Source: Chromera velia
Lineage: Eukaryota > Sar > Chromeraceae
DNA length: 29,042 bases
Reading direction: 5' to 3'
Assembly (NCBI GenBank): GCA_018398765.1
Contig: JAHBMJ010000892.1
Location: forward strand, 10,001 to 39,042
Shown here: one piece after another, positions 1-10,300 of the stretch
Position numbering within the stretch: position 1 is the stretch's first letter
Layout: each line of letters opens with the position of its first letter
The notes under the pieces: generated by a model
Told to the model about the DNA's origin: nothing
The model's database searches: none
Seen by the model: the letters and a program-made list of their open reading frames with translations, nothing else
Program-made: the position numbers and the translations under genes

Positions 1-8
1 ATGTATTT

Positions 9-89
9 GTGTGTGTGTGTGTGTATATATGTATGTGTGTATATGTGTGTGTATGTATGTGTATGTATATGTGTGTATGTGTGTGCTGC
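9..89. repeat. GT/GTAT microsatellite
   Basis: Alternating GT with interspersed GTAT and ATAT steps runs through this stretch. Translations of it (Cys/Val/Tyr-rich) are artefacts. It directly precedes a pyrimidine-rich stretch and a candidate 3' splice site near 152, so it may lie inside an intron of a gene that extends left of the window. Confidence 0.9.
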
Positions 90-140
90 GTTTCAGGAAG
101 GAAACCCTAATTAATTCAACGTTTGCCTTCCTGCGTCCTA

Positions 141-407
141 ATGAAAGGGCAGGAAGAAGAACTGAGAAAGCTGGCCCAGCAAAACTTGGCACTCATCGCC
201 CTCTAGGCAGAAGCCAATAAGAACAATACGGTGGCTGAGGACATGAGAGCAACCCTCCACAGCCTGGAACAGCAGACGGCCTGGAAGGTTGCGAGGCTGA
301 GACAGAAAATCGAGATGGCGGTCAGGCCAGCCGATCTTGCCACTCGTGTACTGACAAACCTACACAATTCTGCATGCAAATTTCAGAATCGTGTCTGTAT
401 GTTATGA
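141..407 (+). pseudogene. interrupted coiled-coil-like reading frame
   Basis: One plus-strand frame is open from ATG 141 to TGA 405-407 except for a single in-frame TAG at 204-206. The peptide before it (EEELRKLAQQNLALIAL) and after it (AEANKNNTVAEDMRATLHSL, then LEQQTAWKVARLRQKIEMA) has the heptad-like Leu/Ala/Glu/Lys/Arg pattern of a coiled coil. A pyrimidine-rich tract ending in GGGCAG at 152 could be a 3' splice site. A GTCAGG near 325 resembles donors used elsewhere in the window. The TAG could come from a CAG (Gln) codon, or CTCTAG could itself be a 3' splice site, which would make the stop intronic. It could be an exon of a gene lying to the left, or a decayed fragment. I do not recognise the family. 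Confidence 0.3.
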
Positions 408-568
408 TAGCAATGATTGAAACAACATTCTAATAACACTGAAACAATGGTTGTTCATTCACGCAGATGCCACATGCAGGGAGGGTGAGAGACTCTGACC
501 TAGAAAAGATCCGGACGAGCATGGGGCCCTGAAATCACCATCGTCCACTCTGTCATCCCAGGAGATGA

Positions 569-787
569 CACTATGATAATACTAGAAAATTTTTTGAAGC
601 AGGTCAGAAACTCGCTCCAACAGGTGACTGGGAGACTTACCTGTACAGAAAAGTGAGTCACAACTATTATAACTTTTCAGAAGCCCTCTGCAGAGAGATG
701 GGGCATCGATACAGAACCCCGTTTTCCGTGCAGCTTCCGGAGCATATCGGGCTTCGCTTTTTCCAGTGTGGGAGGGGGTGCTGGTGA
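569..787 (+). other. unidentified open stretch, possible exon or gene relic
   Basis: A 72-codon stop-free plus-strand stretch without an ATG start encodes a mixed globular-looking peptide, for example KLAPTGDWETYLYRK followed by EALCREMGHRYRTPFSVQL. A GTGAGT donor-like site falls after the YRK segment, near 653. A pyrimidine-rich TTTTCAG follows near 680, so a small intron inside it is possible. Its composition differs from the AT-rich DNA to its right. No family is recognised and chance openness cannot be excluded. Confidence 0.2.
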
Positions 788-849
788 AGCCATTTGAAAG
801 AGAGAGGTTTTTGAAGAGTGTAGTCAATAGGTGAAAGGTCAAAAACTAA

Positions 850-1480
850 ATAGTCGATCTGGCTCTAGGCCTTCATTGCAAAAAAAAAAAAACTTGGTAC
901 AGAAGATGTAAAAAGACTCAGACATAAAGAAAGATGATCAACTACCTTAAGTCATTTCATATTTCTCACGTTTTATGACTGAAAACTATACAAAAAAAAG
1001 GTATCCAAACATGTTTAAACCTATCTAAACCTTAATTTAGCATTAATTAGCCTTAAATTACTACTAACTTAGTAATACCCGAAATCTTTTATTTAATTTT
1101 AAGTATTACTTTTGTTCTAGTTACAAAACTGAGAAGATTTGCAAATGAATTTGGATAAATTTAAGTGAATTTACACAGTAAATTAAAGTGAATTTACGAA
1201 AAAATAAGTGAATTTGTAAATAAATTTTGACTAATTTAAGTCTTCTTGATTTACTTGATTTCACATAAATTTCTTCTTTTAAAAATACATGCATTTTTTA
1301 TATAATTAATATCTAGTTATCATCTAGCTTGATACAACTTCTTTATATATTAAAATCAGCTAGCTACGGTATCTTTCCCGAAATCAAAAGGTATGTCTAC
1401 ACTCAAGCTGTATGCATTGTAATTTATTTACACTGCCAGTGCCATATAATCTTGATGATATAGTGTATGCATCATAATGC
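850..1480. other. AT-rich intergenic island with GTGAATTTA-like degenerate repeats
   Basis: No gene is seen. The stretch is strongly AT-rich compared with the GC-rich exon that ends at 1492. Between about 1140 and 1250 it holds several degenerate copies of an AAGTGAATTTA-like unit. Related units occur in inverted orientation at 18005-18224. It lies immediately downstream of the 3' end of the minus-strand protease gene, so it probably includes that gene's 3' UTR and terminator region. Confidence 0.6.
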
Positions 1481-1491
1481 ATCGAGATTTA

Positions 1492-3810
1492 TCAAGTGGC
1501 ATCTACTACCCAAGGCCAAAACGCCCAAGTTCTGTCAACAGACCCCTTTGTGTACGCAGATGGACGCTTGCTTTCTATGCCTCCCCCGACTGCGGGATCC
1601 CGTGGCCTAAAGTACCGCATTGGGTCTTCAGGGCACTTGGGCAGGTCAGGGGAGGGGGGGGAGGAAGAGACAGGGGTGTCGCATGGGAGAATGACGCGTG
1701 TTGCGGCCTGGCCAGGGTCTTCTGGGGTTCCTCTCTCCGGGAGGGGGGTAGTGGATGACGGTTGTTCGGGTGATGTTTCACCTCTCGGGGGGGAAGAGGA
1801 AGGGGAATCTTCTGAGGGTCCAGAGCGGGGTCCTTCTTCTGAGGGGGGGGCTGGGGCACCTGCCTCCGATGGCAGTGCAGTTCTTTCGGAGAGCCCCGGA
1901 AGAGTTCGGAGACTTTCAAAAAGGGAGGCACTTGAAGAGACACAGTCTGTGGAGTCTGCCCTTGTGTCTGTTGTCGGAAGGGAGCCGAATGCGTTGCCGA
2001 GAATCACTTCCGAACAAAGATCGGATGCAAAGGAAAAGGAAGTCGAGGCGGCCCTCTGAATGCGCAGGTAGACAACCACCCGCTCCTCCCCCCCATTGAA
2101 GCCAACTGCAGCGACTGTATAAGGGAGGCACCCGAGGAGTGTATTCGTTGAAGGCGTTCCTTCTATTGCCCCAGTCTGCTTATTCAGAGACAAGCCCGGA
2201 GGAAGGCACGAAACGAGTCTAAATTCCTTTACGGGACCACGGACAGAAGCCTCGAATGAGTATCTGTTCCCTGGAATCAACGTGGCATCTCGGAGACCTG
2301 GGTAGAAGAACCGGTTGGGGACGTTGCGACGATTGACTTCGCTGTCTTTCAATTCACAGAAAGTGCCGAAGAATCCCGGAGCGCAGACGCATTTATGGTG
2401 TCTGTACACACCGCCGTTGTCACAGGGGAAGTGGAAACACGCTGCCTGCAGAGGAGGGCACTGGATCTCTCCATTCAGTCCGACAACAGAAAAACTTTTC
2501 CCCTCGTCCCCCCGTCCACAGGAGATCACGCTGATCCTGTTCATTGTCCGTGCCTCCACTGCAATGGACAGGCCCGAAAAGTCCAGACGGTCCCGACCCG
2601 ACCCGAATTGTTCGGGGGTGCACACGACTCGGTGGCACCTCCCGGCAGCAGGCTCTCCTTCTTGAAAAACGTAGGCGGGCTCAAGCAGAGTCGTCTTGAC
2701 ACACACAGAAGAGGGTCCAAACGTCTCTCCTCTCCATGCCCGTGAAGGATTGAAATTGGACACGCTGCAGTGGAAAGAAAGAAAGCATCAGAAGTCACAA
2801 ACGATCCGCAGTACTTCCGAGAGAAAGAACGATGTGATGCAAGGGGAGAGAGCAGAGTCGATTATCAAGGACTGTCGCTGAGCCATTGGCGATCTGAAAC
2901 CTGGTGGGATTCTTTTTCATATTCATTCTCCGAGGCCCAATCAAAAGCAGCCTGCTTCCGTGCCGGAGTGCCGCTGTATTTTACTTACTGGCCGAATGTT
3001 TGAACAGGTGCCTGCTGGATTGTGCCATCCAGCCATCCAGCCTGACTGACTGACTGACTGACTGACTGACTTTTCGCATTCCGTTGTCGACGCTCCCTCC
3101 ACTATCGGGCAGTGGTTCATGAAAGGAGAGGATCCCCCAAACCTGGGACGCCCCTGGAAGTACTGTTCTGATGCGGGAAGACTGCTTGGAGAGTCCCCCA
3201 CCTGGCATATGCCTGGAGAGGACAGGTCCTGCATCCATCCATCCACGCATCCATCCATGCAAGCATGCAGAGTTTTTAGGAAACAGAAAGACACAGAAAG
3301 AAATCAGGAAGAGGTGCAATGAGGAGGAAAAGAGAGGTTGGAAGGGAAAGGAAAGAAAACAACAAAAAACATAAATAACCCTACAGAACTTTCCCCGTTA
3401 TCCCACTCACTCTACCCCTACCTCGTGAGCGCCTCAATTTCTTTTCTTTTTGTCTCCCTCTCTGTCTGCGTTCCTACCTGTTTATCTGTCTGTGTGTCAC
3501 CCTGGCTACATGTCTGATTGCCTAACTGTTGAAGTAGAGTCTCTCTCACCTGAGTGCATGAGGTTTGAGGAATTCCATTCCCGTCCTCATTGCAGAACAG
3601 GGAAGGGTGCAGCGGCCTCGGGTTACTTGAGGCAGGGGTGAGGCATCTGGAGGCCCCAGAGAGGACGTCACACCCCGTCACACCACTCCCCGACAACACG
3701 AAGGCCTTCCCCCAGGGAAAGTCCATCGCTGCAGGAAAGTTGGCCTTGTACCTGAAAGGGGGGGGGACACATACAGACACACACAGATACAGATACAGAT
3801 ACAGATACAG

Positions 3811-3847
<37 letters not shown>

Positions 3848-6743
3848 CATACACACACTCACTCACACACACTCACACACACACACACACTCACACACAC
3901 AGGTTCAGGGGAAAGGGGCGGGTTCGAAAAGTCAATTTGGTGGTGCTGAATATTGCCCACCTCTTTGCTCGTAGGATGACCCTATGGTCTTACCCCTCTT
4001 CGGTGCCTTCATTGTTCCCTGCCTCTCCTCGCGGTCTTTCTTCTTTCCCTTCCTTCCTTCCTTCTTTCCTTCCTTCCTTCCTTCCTTCCTTCTTTCCTCA
4101 CATCTGGTTTTGGCGTGGGTAATCCGGAAGGGAAGGGTACACGGCAATGCAACTTTCTGGGTCTGTATTTGTAAGTCGGGATGTCTTCGCACGACCCAAA
4201 AGTCACATCCGTGCTCTTGTGTGGGTACGTGTGTGTGTATATCTATGTGTGCATCAGCCGTTAGCTGTACGCACAAAACACTCATCTGTCCGTCTGGCTG
4301 AAGAAATCATTTGGGAACGGAGAGCCACGAAGGACAGAAAAGAAAGGACAGAAATTAAGCAAAGTACTGACTGACCATCCAGAGTCGTGCATGAAGGCAA
4401 GAGTGAGGGCAGAGAAGACAGGCCGAGTCCCGAGAACCCCCGTCATCCCCTCATTCAGCGCCACTCTCCTCTCCCAGTGGTTCCGCTCACTCGTCTCTCC
4501 GCCCTCATCCTCCAAAGACATGCCCTCTGCACGCATCATGTATTTGTTTGTGAGTCACACAGGAAGGGCATCGTTTATTCAGTATATCCGTGAGACCAAT
4601 TTTCCAGGATACCTTCACAGTACACTAGGGATGCTCCAACCAAGTTTTGCGTCCATCTGCCGACTGGACAGGTAGATGGAAGAAGGGCGACTGGGAATAC
4701 AGCTGGGTGAAAAGATCGTCAAAACATAAATTGGAGCCTCGCAACGCCCATTTCTCTTCTCCCCTCACTCTTTCTTGTACCCTCAAGACAAGTATTTCTC
4801 TCTTCTATCTCCGTCGCCGAGGGCAGAACAGGAAAGTCACGTTTGGTCAAGGATATCAACTTTTGAGTGCATGGACGGACCCTCCTTGACAACTTACCAA
4901 TAGAAAAACAGCCGTAATGTTCTTGTGCGGCCTCTGCAACAGTTGGGGTGACCACCCGGCTGACGCTCTTCCCTCCTTCCCACGAGGTGCGCACAGTGAA
5001 GCTGGCAGGTTCCGAAGAGACTGGACTGCACTCGATCGATCCATCAGGGGGGTTGGTTTCTTTCTTTGTTTCTTTGTTTGTTTGTTTGTTTGTTTGATTG
5101 CACACTTCTCTATTCACTCGCTTGCGCATATTAATACATCCAGTCGGCAGGGGGGGATTCACAGATGGTTCCATGAAAAAAACGAAGCAGCTGGCCAGCA
5201 AGATTGCCCCAAAACAATCGAAACTACTTGGTACAAGGAGAGGAGAAGAGGGGAGACAAGGAAGCGTTGTACGCCAGACGCAAACACAAAGCAACAATTC
5301 ATCTGGTGCACCGACCGCCAGCTGACGAATTGCGTGTTGTTGCCTTCTCTCCGCGAATCAAGGCATCTCTCTGCCTTCCTTTTGAGAAATTGAGAAACAT
5401 CGCTGTGGAAACATCTCCCAAACGGTGCTGAAAGAGAAGCTGCCATTACAAACAGCGTGCAAGCATCACGTACAGAATAAACAGCAGTTTCACAATACAC
5501 CCGCAATCCACTGCTGACCTGCCGTCAGGATTCCGAGTCTGCCTGGGTTCCCCCGAGGGCTCCCGGAAGAGGCTGAGGGACTGCCAGGAGAACCCAAGAG
5601 CGTGAAGAATCTCGTGAACGAAGAACCCCACGTCTCCTCTGAAGTCCAGACCTCTCTCTCGAAATCTGGACGCACACACGTGCACGTTTCCGGCAACAGG
5701 ACGATCCAACTGGTCCCTCTTGCACGTCACCCCGAGCCCGAGCGCCTGCCCTCCACACACATCTGCGTCACTCTCCCCCACTGCACTTGCACTTATGTAC
5801 ACTGCAAAGTCCGCATTCCATACGCCCTGTCCCCCCCTCGCGGTAGTGCAGTCCGTTGGCCGAGGACTGCACACGAGTTGGTCCCTGAAATGACTCTCCG
5901 GGATCTCTGCCTTCCCGCAGCTGCGGTAGGTCGAGCTCACCTGCGCACACCTCTTCTCCTGCGTCTGGTCGTTTGTCCAGTAAAAATCACCTGCAGCGCC
6001 GAACGGAGACAGAGAGACATGGAAAGATTGCCACTCAGGTGTCACCCCCTGCGAGGAAGCCCTTCCCCGCACAACTGCTCTTCCACACACCGGCATATAA
6101 CGAGAGAGGGAAGGCAGAGAAACAAAAACACAGATAAGAAAGAAAGGGGTCGAGAAAGGACGATTCGCGTAAGGAATCGAAAGAGCTGAAGTTTTGCTCT
6201 GTTCATAGACTGACAAAGTCTGTCGAAAGACAAGTTCCCCTCCACTGGCTTCACCGCAAGCGCAGTCTGTATCCAGAACAGCGCACTCGGAATCACGTCA
6301 TCAATCAGGTAACTCCGCAAAGAAGCATCCCCAGCCAGAGCAGATGCCAGGGCGTCTGTGACTGCATCCACTCGGAGAGGTCTGAACGGGGAAGAGCCCC
6401 CCCCCGATTGGAGAGATCGGGGCGGTTGGCTATTCTCCTCTGCAGTTTGCTGGGATTGAGAAAGACCCCGAAAACACCGAATTTGCATGTCCCCTAGCAG
6501 CTTTTCACCTTTCTCTGCCTCCATTCGCCGTTGCCGTTTGTGCTTCCCGACGCCTTTGATCTCCTCTCCTCCCGACGCACTTGCACCGTACTCGACATAT
6601 GACCATGACACTTCGTCCTCTGCCTTTTTCCAAAAGCTCTCATTGAACGAGGCCGAAGAGGTTATTAACAGCCAAACTGTGCACGCAAGCCTGAGCCGTG
6701 TGAAGAGCATCGTGCCCTTCCCCATCCAGCTCTGACAGGTCAA
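1492..6743 (-). CDS. leishmanolysin-like (peptidase M8) secreted metalloprotease with EGF-like and putative-Ig modules
   Basis: Predicted zinc endopeptidase of the leishmanolysin/invadolysin family. Seven minus-strand exons are inferred: 6743-6215, 6074-5519, 5025-4898, 4526-4376, 3751-3550, 3201-3071 and 2764-1492. Phases fit throughout and give 989 aa. Exon 1 has a signal-peptide-like hydrophobic N terminus; the third Met (MLFTRLRLACTVWLL) may be the true start. The zinc motif HEILHALGFS is at residues 330-339. The distant third His is at about 421 (ETSERNHWERR), followed by the Met-turn NEGMTG and the family signature SALTLAFMHDSGWY. Cys-rich M8 C-terminal sequence follows, then an EGF-like module (about 668-702), a putative-Ig He_PIG module (LPPGLSLNKQTGAIEGTP, about 721-801) and a Ser/Pro/Glu-rich tail. 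No hydrophobic GPI or membrane tail is visible. The exon 1-2 junction is the least certain; an expected Cys after FDRL is lost with the chosen sites. A Cys in MQIRCFRG could be a propeptide cysteine switch. The gene is divergent from IFT140. Confidence 0.88.
3768..3902. repeat. CA / CAGATA / CATA microsatellite in a protease intron
   Basis: CA repeats with embedded GATACA units lie in the intron between protease exons 4 and 5. On the coding (minus) strand the tract reads as TG/TCTG followed by seven or more C and TTTCAG. The microsatellite therefore replaces an ordinary polypyrimidine tract just upstream of the 3' splice site at 3752. Confidence 0.95.
4040..4098. repeat. TTCC tetranucleotide microsatellite
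   Basis: Tandem CTTC/TTCC units lie inside the same large intron of the M8 protease gene (3752-4375). Antisense and sense translations of the tract are low-complexity artefacts. Confidence 0.95.
5054..5097. repeat. TTTC/TTTG microsatellite in a protease intron
   Basis: TTTCTTTC followed by repeated TTTG units, in the intron between protease exons 2 and 3, close to the 3' splice site at 5026. Confidence 0.9.
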
Positions 6744-7396
6744 ACAGACTTTGACTGACCTTTACAGATTCGAGACAACATATCGATACATGTACGTATG
6801 TGTGATTGGTCTTCAGATTGAGAGAGGGTGCAATATATAAGTGGCACGTGAAATCGATCTTTTCGAGGCTGATCCCTCCCGTCGGTTTCTGTCGGTTGTT
6901 TGAATGAGAGAACTGGGCCTCATTTAATTAGATCTGCATGCATGGTATTTGAAGTGCATGTGGAGGGCCTGGTGAGGTCCCGGAAAGCAGTGCACACGGC
7001 TCAGAAAAGCGAAATGTGCATGTATCAGTCCGCGCGAAGTGACCCGCTTTTGGACCCCGGCACGCGACCAGATAATCATATTTTCGCGGCTGCGTGCCGA
7101 ATGCGCGGCTAATTAAGTTATCAGAAGGCCCGATGGACCCCGGCACGAATTCCTGGCGGCAATCGCATGTGTTCTTTTCACATTCTTTTCACTCACGCTG
7201 GTCACAGGCTAGCTGGTCACAGTCGCAAGACACGTGCCCGTCAGACATCCGTCAGACACAAACTACTCGTCATACCTGGTATGCTCTTGGTTCGGTCGAG
7301 CCACTTTCTTGCCTGAGATCCCTTCCTCCCGCATTTTTACAGATGGTTCTCTGACTTCAGATACAAATCCTTTGATCCACGCCCCCCCTTGACCCC
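6744..7396. promoter_or_regulatory. divergent (head-to-head) promoter region between the M8 protease and IFT140
   Basis: These 653 bases separate the two start codons and contain no convincing ORF. A TATA-like AATATATAAG near 6830-6840 is followed closely by a CACGTG E/G-box-type hexamer near 6845. A perfect 14-base direct repeat, TGGACCCCGGCACG, occurs at 7051-7064 and 7134-7147. Inverted GCATGCATG-type motifs are also present. Roles of these elements are inferred from position only. Confidence 0.5.
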
Positions 7397-10300
7397 ATGT
7401 CTGTATTCTTCGACTACAACGTTGACCTGGCCGGTGGGGTGGGGCCGGTGCTCCACTCTGCGTGGTCGAAGGGTGAGGCCCAGCCGCTGCTTGCAGTCGC
7501 GGGATCGGATAGGAGGGTGATTCTAGTTCAGGAAGAGGGGGAGCCTTTGCCTCACGCATCGCTGTGCCGTCCCGTGAGCAACGCCCTCCCAACGCATGTT
7601 GCCTGGCACCCCCAGGCACGTTTCCTCGTTGCTGGTTGGAGCGATGGCGCGTTGAACTTCTGGTCTGATTCAAAAAATGAGCAAGAGTTGCTGGCAAAGG
7701 ATGAGAAAGAAACGGTGCACAGGGCACAGATTAGTCTGATCCGGTTCAGTCCAACAGGTGCGAGGTGTGTGACAGTCGACCAGACGGGGGTGGTCGCTGT
7801 GTGGGGTAGCGATGGAAGAAATAGAATGCAACCGCTCTGCCAACACAGGCAATTCGCGCATGAGGAAGGATATGCGCGGATTTTCGATCGGTTGGTGTTT
7901 CGAACAAACAACATCAACCGAAAGGAGACAAACTTTGAGAATCCGCAGTTCTTTTTCGGGGGGGACACGGGGGTTGTGTACTTGGGGGACGATCAGGGGT
8001 GGGCGTCCGAGCGGTATCGTGTTGGTAGCACGATTCTGCTCCTTGAGTACATGCACGGGAGTGATCGTGTGGCTGTGCTCACTGCTGCACAGCTGTTGGT
8101 TGTGTTTGGGTTGGATAAGGACTTGTGTGTAGTCAGGGAGACGAAGAGTAAACTGAGCTGCGGTCCCCACCCAGAGAGGTTGTCGGGTTGCTGGGCAGGC
8201 TCGGGTCTTCTGGCCACAGTGTCAGAGGAGTCTCTGGTCCGGTTATGGGATCTGGAGAGGGAGGAGAACTACGTGCTTGCGTTGCACGGAAAAGACCCGT
8301 CAGTGCGGTCAGGGGGGAAGGCATGTGCCGTAGATTTCAACTCTGCCAAGCGTGTGCTTGGAGTTGCAACAAAGGACGGAAGGATCGTTCAATGGCGGTC
8401 GGCGTTCCTTGACCGCAGTCCCGCATCTGAGGCTGACTGGCAGCCTCTTCCTGGTGTTCAGGTGAATGCCGGTCTTTCCGGGGACATTGAAATGATCAAA
8501 CCGACTAAATTGGAGTGGGGGCCAGGGGAGCATCTCCTGGCTGTGACTCTCGGCAATGGGTTGGCAGTGAGCATCTTGGCAGAGACACACCTGGCCAGGT
8601 GTTGTGTGCCCCCCCTGATGGCAGTGCAGGTGGGGCCCTCTCAACTGCTGGTCCAAAGAATACCTGCATCCCCCGCATTGCCTGCTGCCGTGGCGGGGAG
8701 GGGGGCGGGTGGGTCGGGGGGGGCTGCGGTCAGCAGGGAGGGAGGGGGGCCCTTCCCTGTGTTTACAGATGAACACAGCGCAGATGACCTGACTGCAGAG
8801 CTTCCCCCCCCCGCCATTGCTGAGCTTCCGTTTCGTCTGAGGGGGCTCGCATGTGCCCCCCCTCTCCTTGCTGCCTGGTCAAAGTGGCAAGTGCAGATAT
8901 TTGAATGCTCAGGCCCGGCTTTTGCCACCCTGAACGTGGCCACCTCCTTCCAGCACCCTCAGGGAGTGCGTGCAGTCGCGCTTCTGGCAACGAAGGAGGA
9001 GCGTCAGATCTTTCTGGCCACCCAGAAGAGGGTGGAGGTGTTGTCGCTCCAGGGGGCGGTGAGGAAATCGCTTCCATTTTCGGACTTTGAGGGCAGTCCG
9101 GTTCTGCTGGATGCCTGTGGGGGTTTCCTGGCCTGTGCGACGGACAGGCAGTACATCAAAGTGTGGAACGTCTCCAAGGTTGAACCCAAACAGGTGAGGG
9201 AGGAATTAAGGGAGTGCATGGGGCTTTTTGCCATTTTTTTTCGAACGGAATCACTCGAATTGCTTCTTCTCTTTTACATCTCCGAAATGAAATCCAGGCA
9301 GGTCACACAGGCAGGTTTGTGAGTGGAAGACAGATCGATTGATCGAAGTTGACGGAGTTGGAGGATTTGTTTTGAGAGAAATAGATCGCATAAACGCCTA
9401 TACGTGTCTGCGTCTCTTTGTGCAAAAAAAGGGAACCAGAGTGGTGTTGTTTCCGAAGTTGGCTTGTGCCTGTTCGTTTCTTTGCGCGTTCTACGCTTTC
9501 TCCCGAGTTCTTTTGCGAGCTTGCTGCATCCCTCCATCTGTTTTCCTCCCGGCATTGCGACAGGATTTCGAGCGATGCCTTCGCTGGCAATCCCGCCTCC
9601 TCTCCTTTCCTTTCCTTTCTCTACCTTTCTCTTTTCCGTCTTTTCTTTCCTTCGTTACTGCCTACTTGCCTGTCTGCATCTCTTTATGTGAGTGCCATTT
9701 TTGCGCCCGTCTCGGTCTGCGCCTATTTTTGCTTGTGTCAGGTGAACCCGCCTCGACGGTTCGAGCAAAGCGACAAGCCCCTGGGGTCGATTTGCAGCAT
9801 CCGTTGCAACTGCCGAGGCAGCAGGGTGTCCATCATTGCAGACCACAGACCATCCCTCCTCGCTGCCGCCGCTGCTGCCAAGGGGGGAGGTGGGGGGGGA
9901 GGAGAAGCGGAGCGGAACGGTGAGGGGGAGATGCTGAACGGAACTGGCACGACAACCTCCCCGGGTTCCCCCTCCTCGTCCTCCTCTGTCTCCTCCCCCG
10001 ATGAACTGAAAGCCCCCCATGCCCGACTGTTTGTGTACGATACAGATCTGGACAGCTTTCTCTCGTACATGGTGGGAGAGAAAAGTTGTCCGGTGGAGCA
10101 TTTTTGGGAACCGTCGGACCCTCGTTTTGTCTCCTGCGAGGTGGTTCCGCAGTTGTTATCGTATGTGGGGGAGGGGACTGGAGAAGGGGGGGGAGGACGG
10201 AAGGGGGGGGGGGCAAAGGGATGGAGAGGGGAGGGGGCAGAGGAGGAGGAAGAGGACGCAGCCGCGCGTCACCTTGAAGCGCTCGCTTCCCCTTCCCAAC

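Noticed and set aside
98-115. Telomere-like CCCTAA motif
   Set aside because: Only a single copy occurs, here and near 18003, with no tandem repetition.
1496-2059. 187-codon plus-strand ORF opposite the protease last exon
   Set aside because: It is the antisense of the Ser/Pro/Glu-rich tail, whose composition keeps the opposite strand open. The minus strand has clear M8, EGF and He_PIG homology in phase.
3418-3858. Cys/Val-rich N-terminal part of a minus-strand ORF
   Set aside because: The CVCVCV portion is the CA microsatellite. Only 3550-3751 is kept, as protease exon 5.
9339-9741. ORFs running through the first IFT140 intron
   Set aside because: The frame is open by chance. The pyrimidine-rich stretch, the CAG acceptor at 9741 and continuity of IFT140 conservation mark it as intron.
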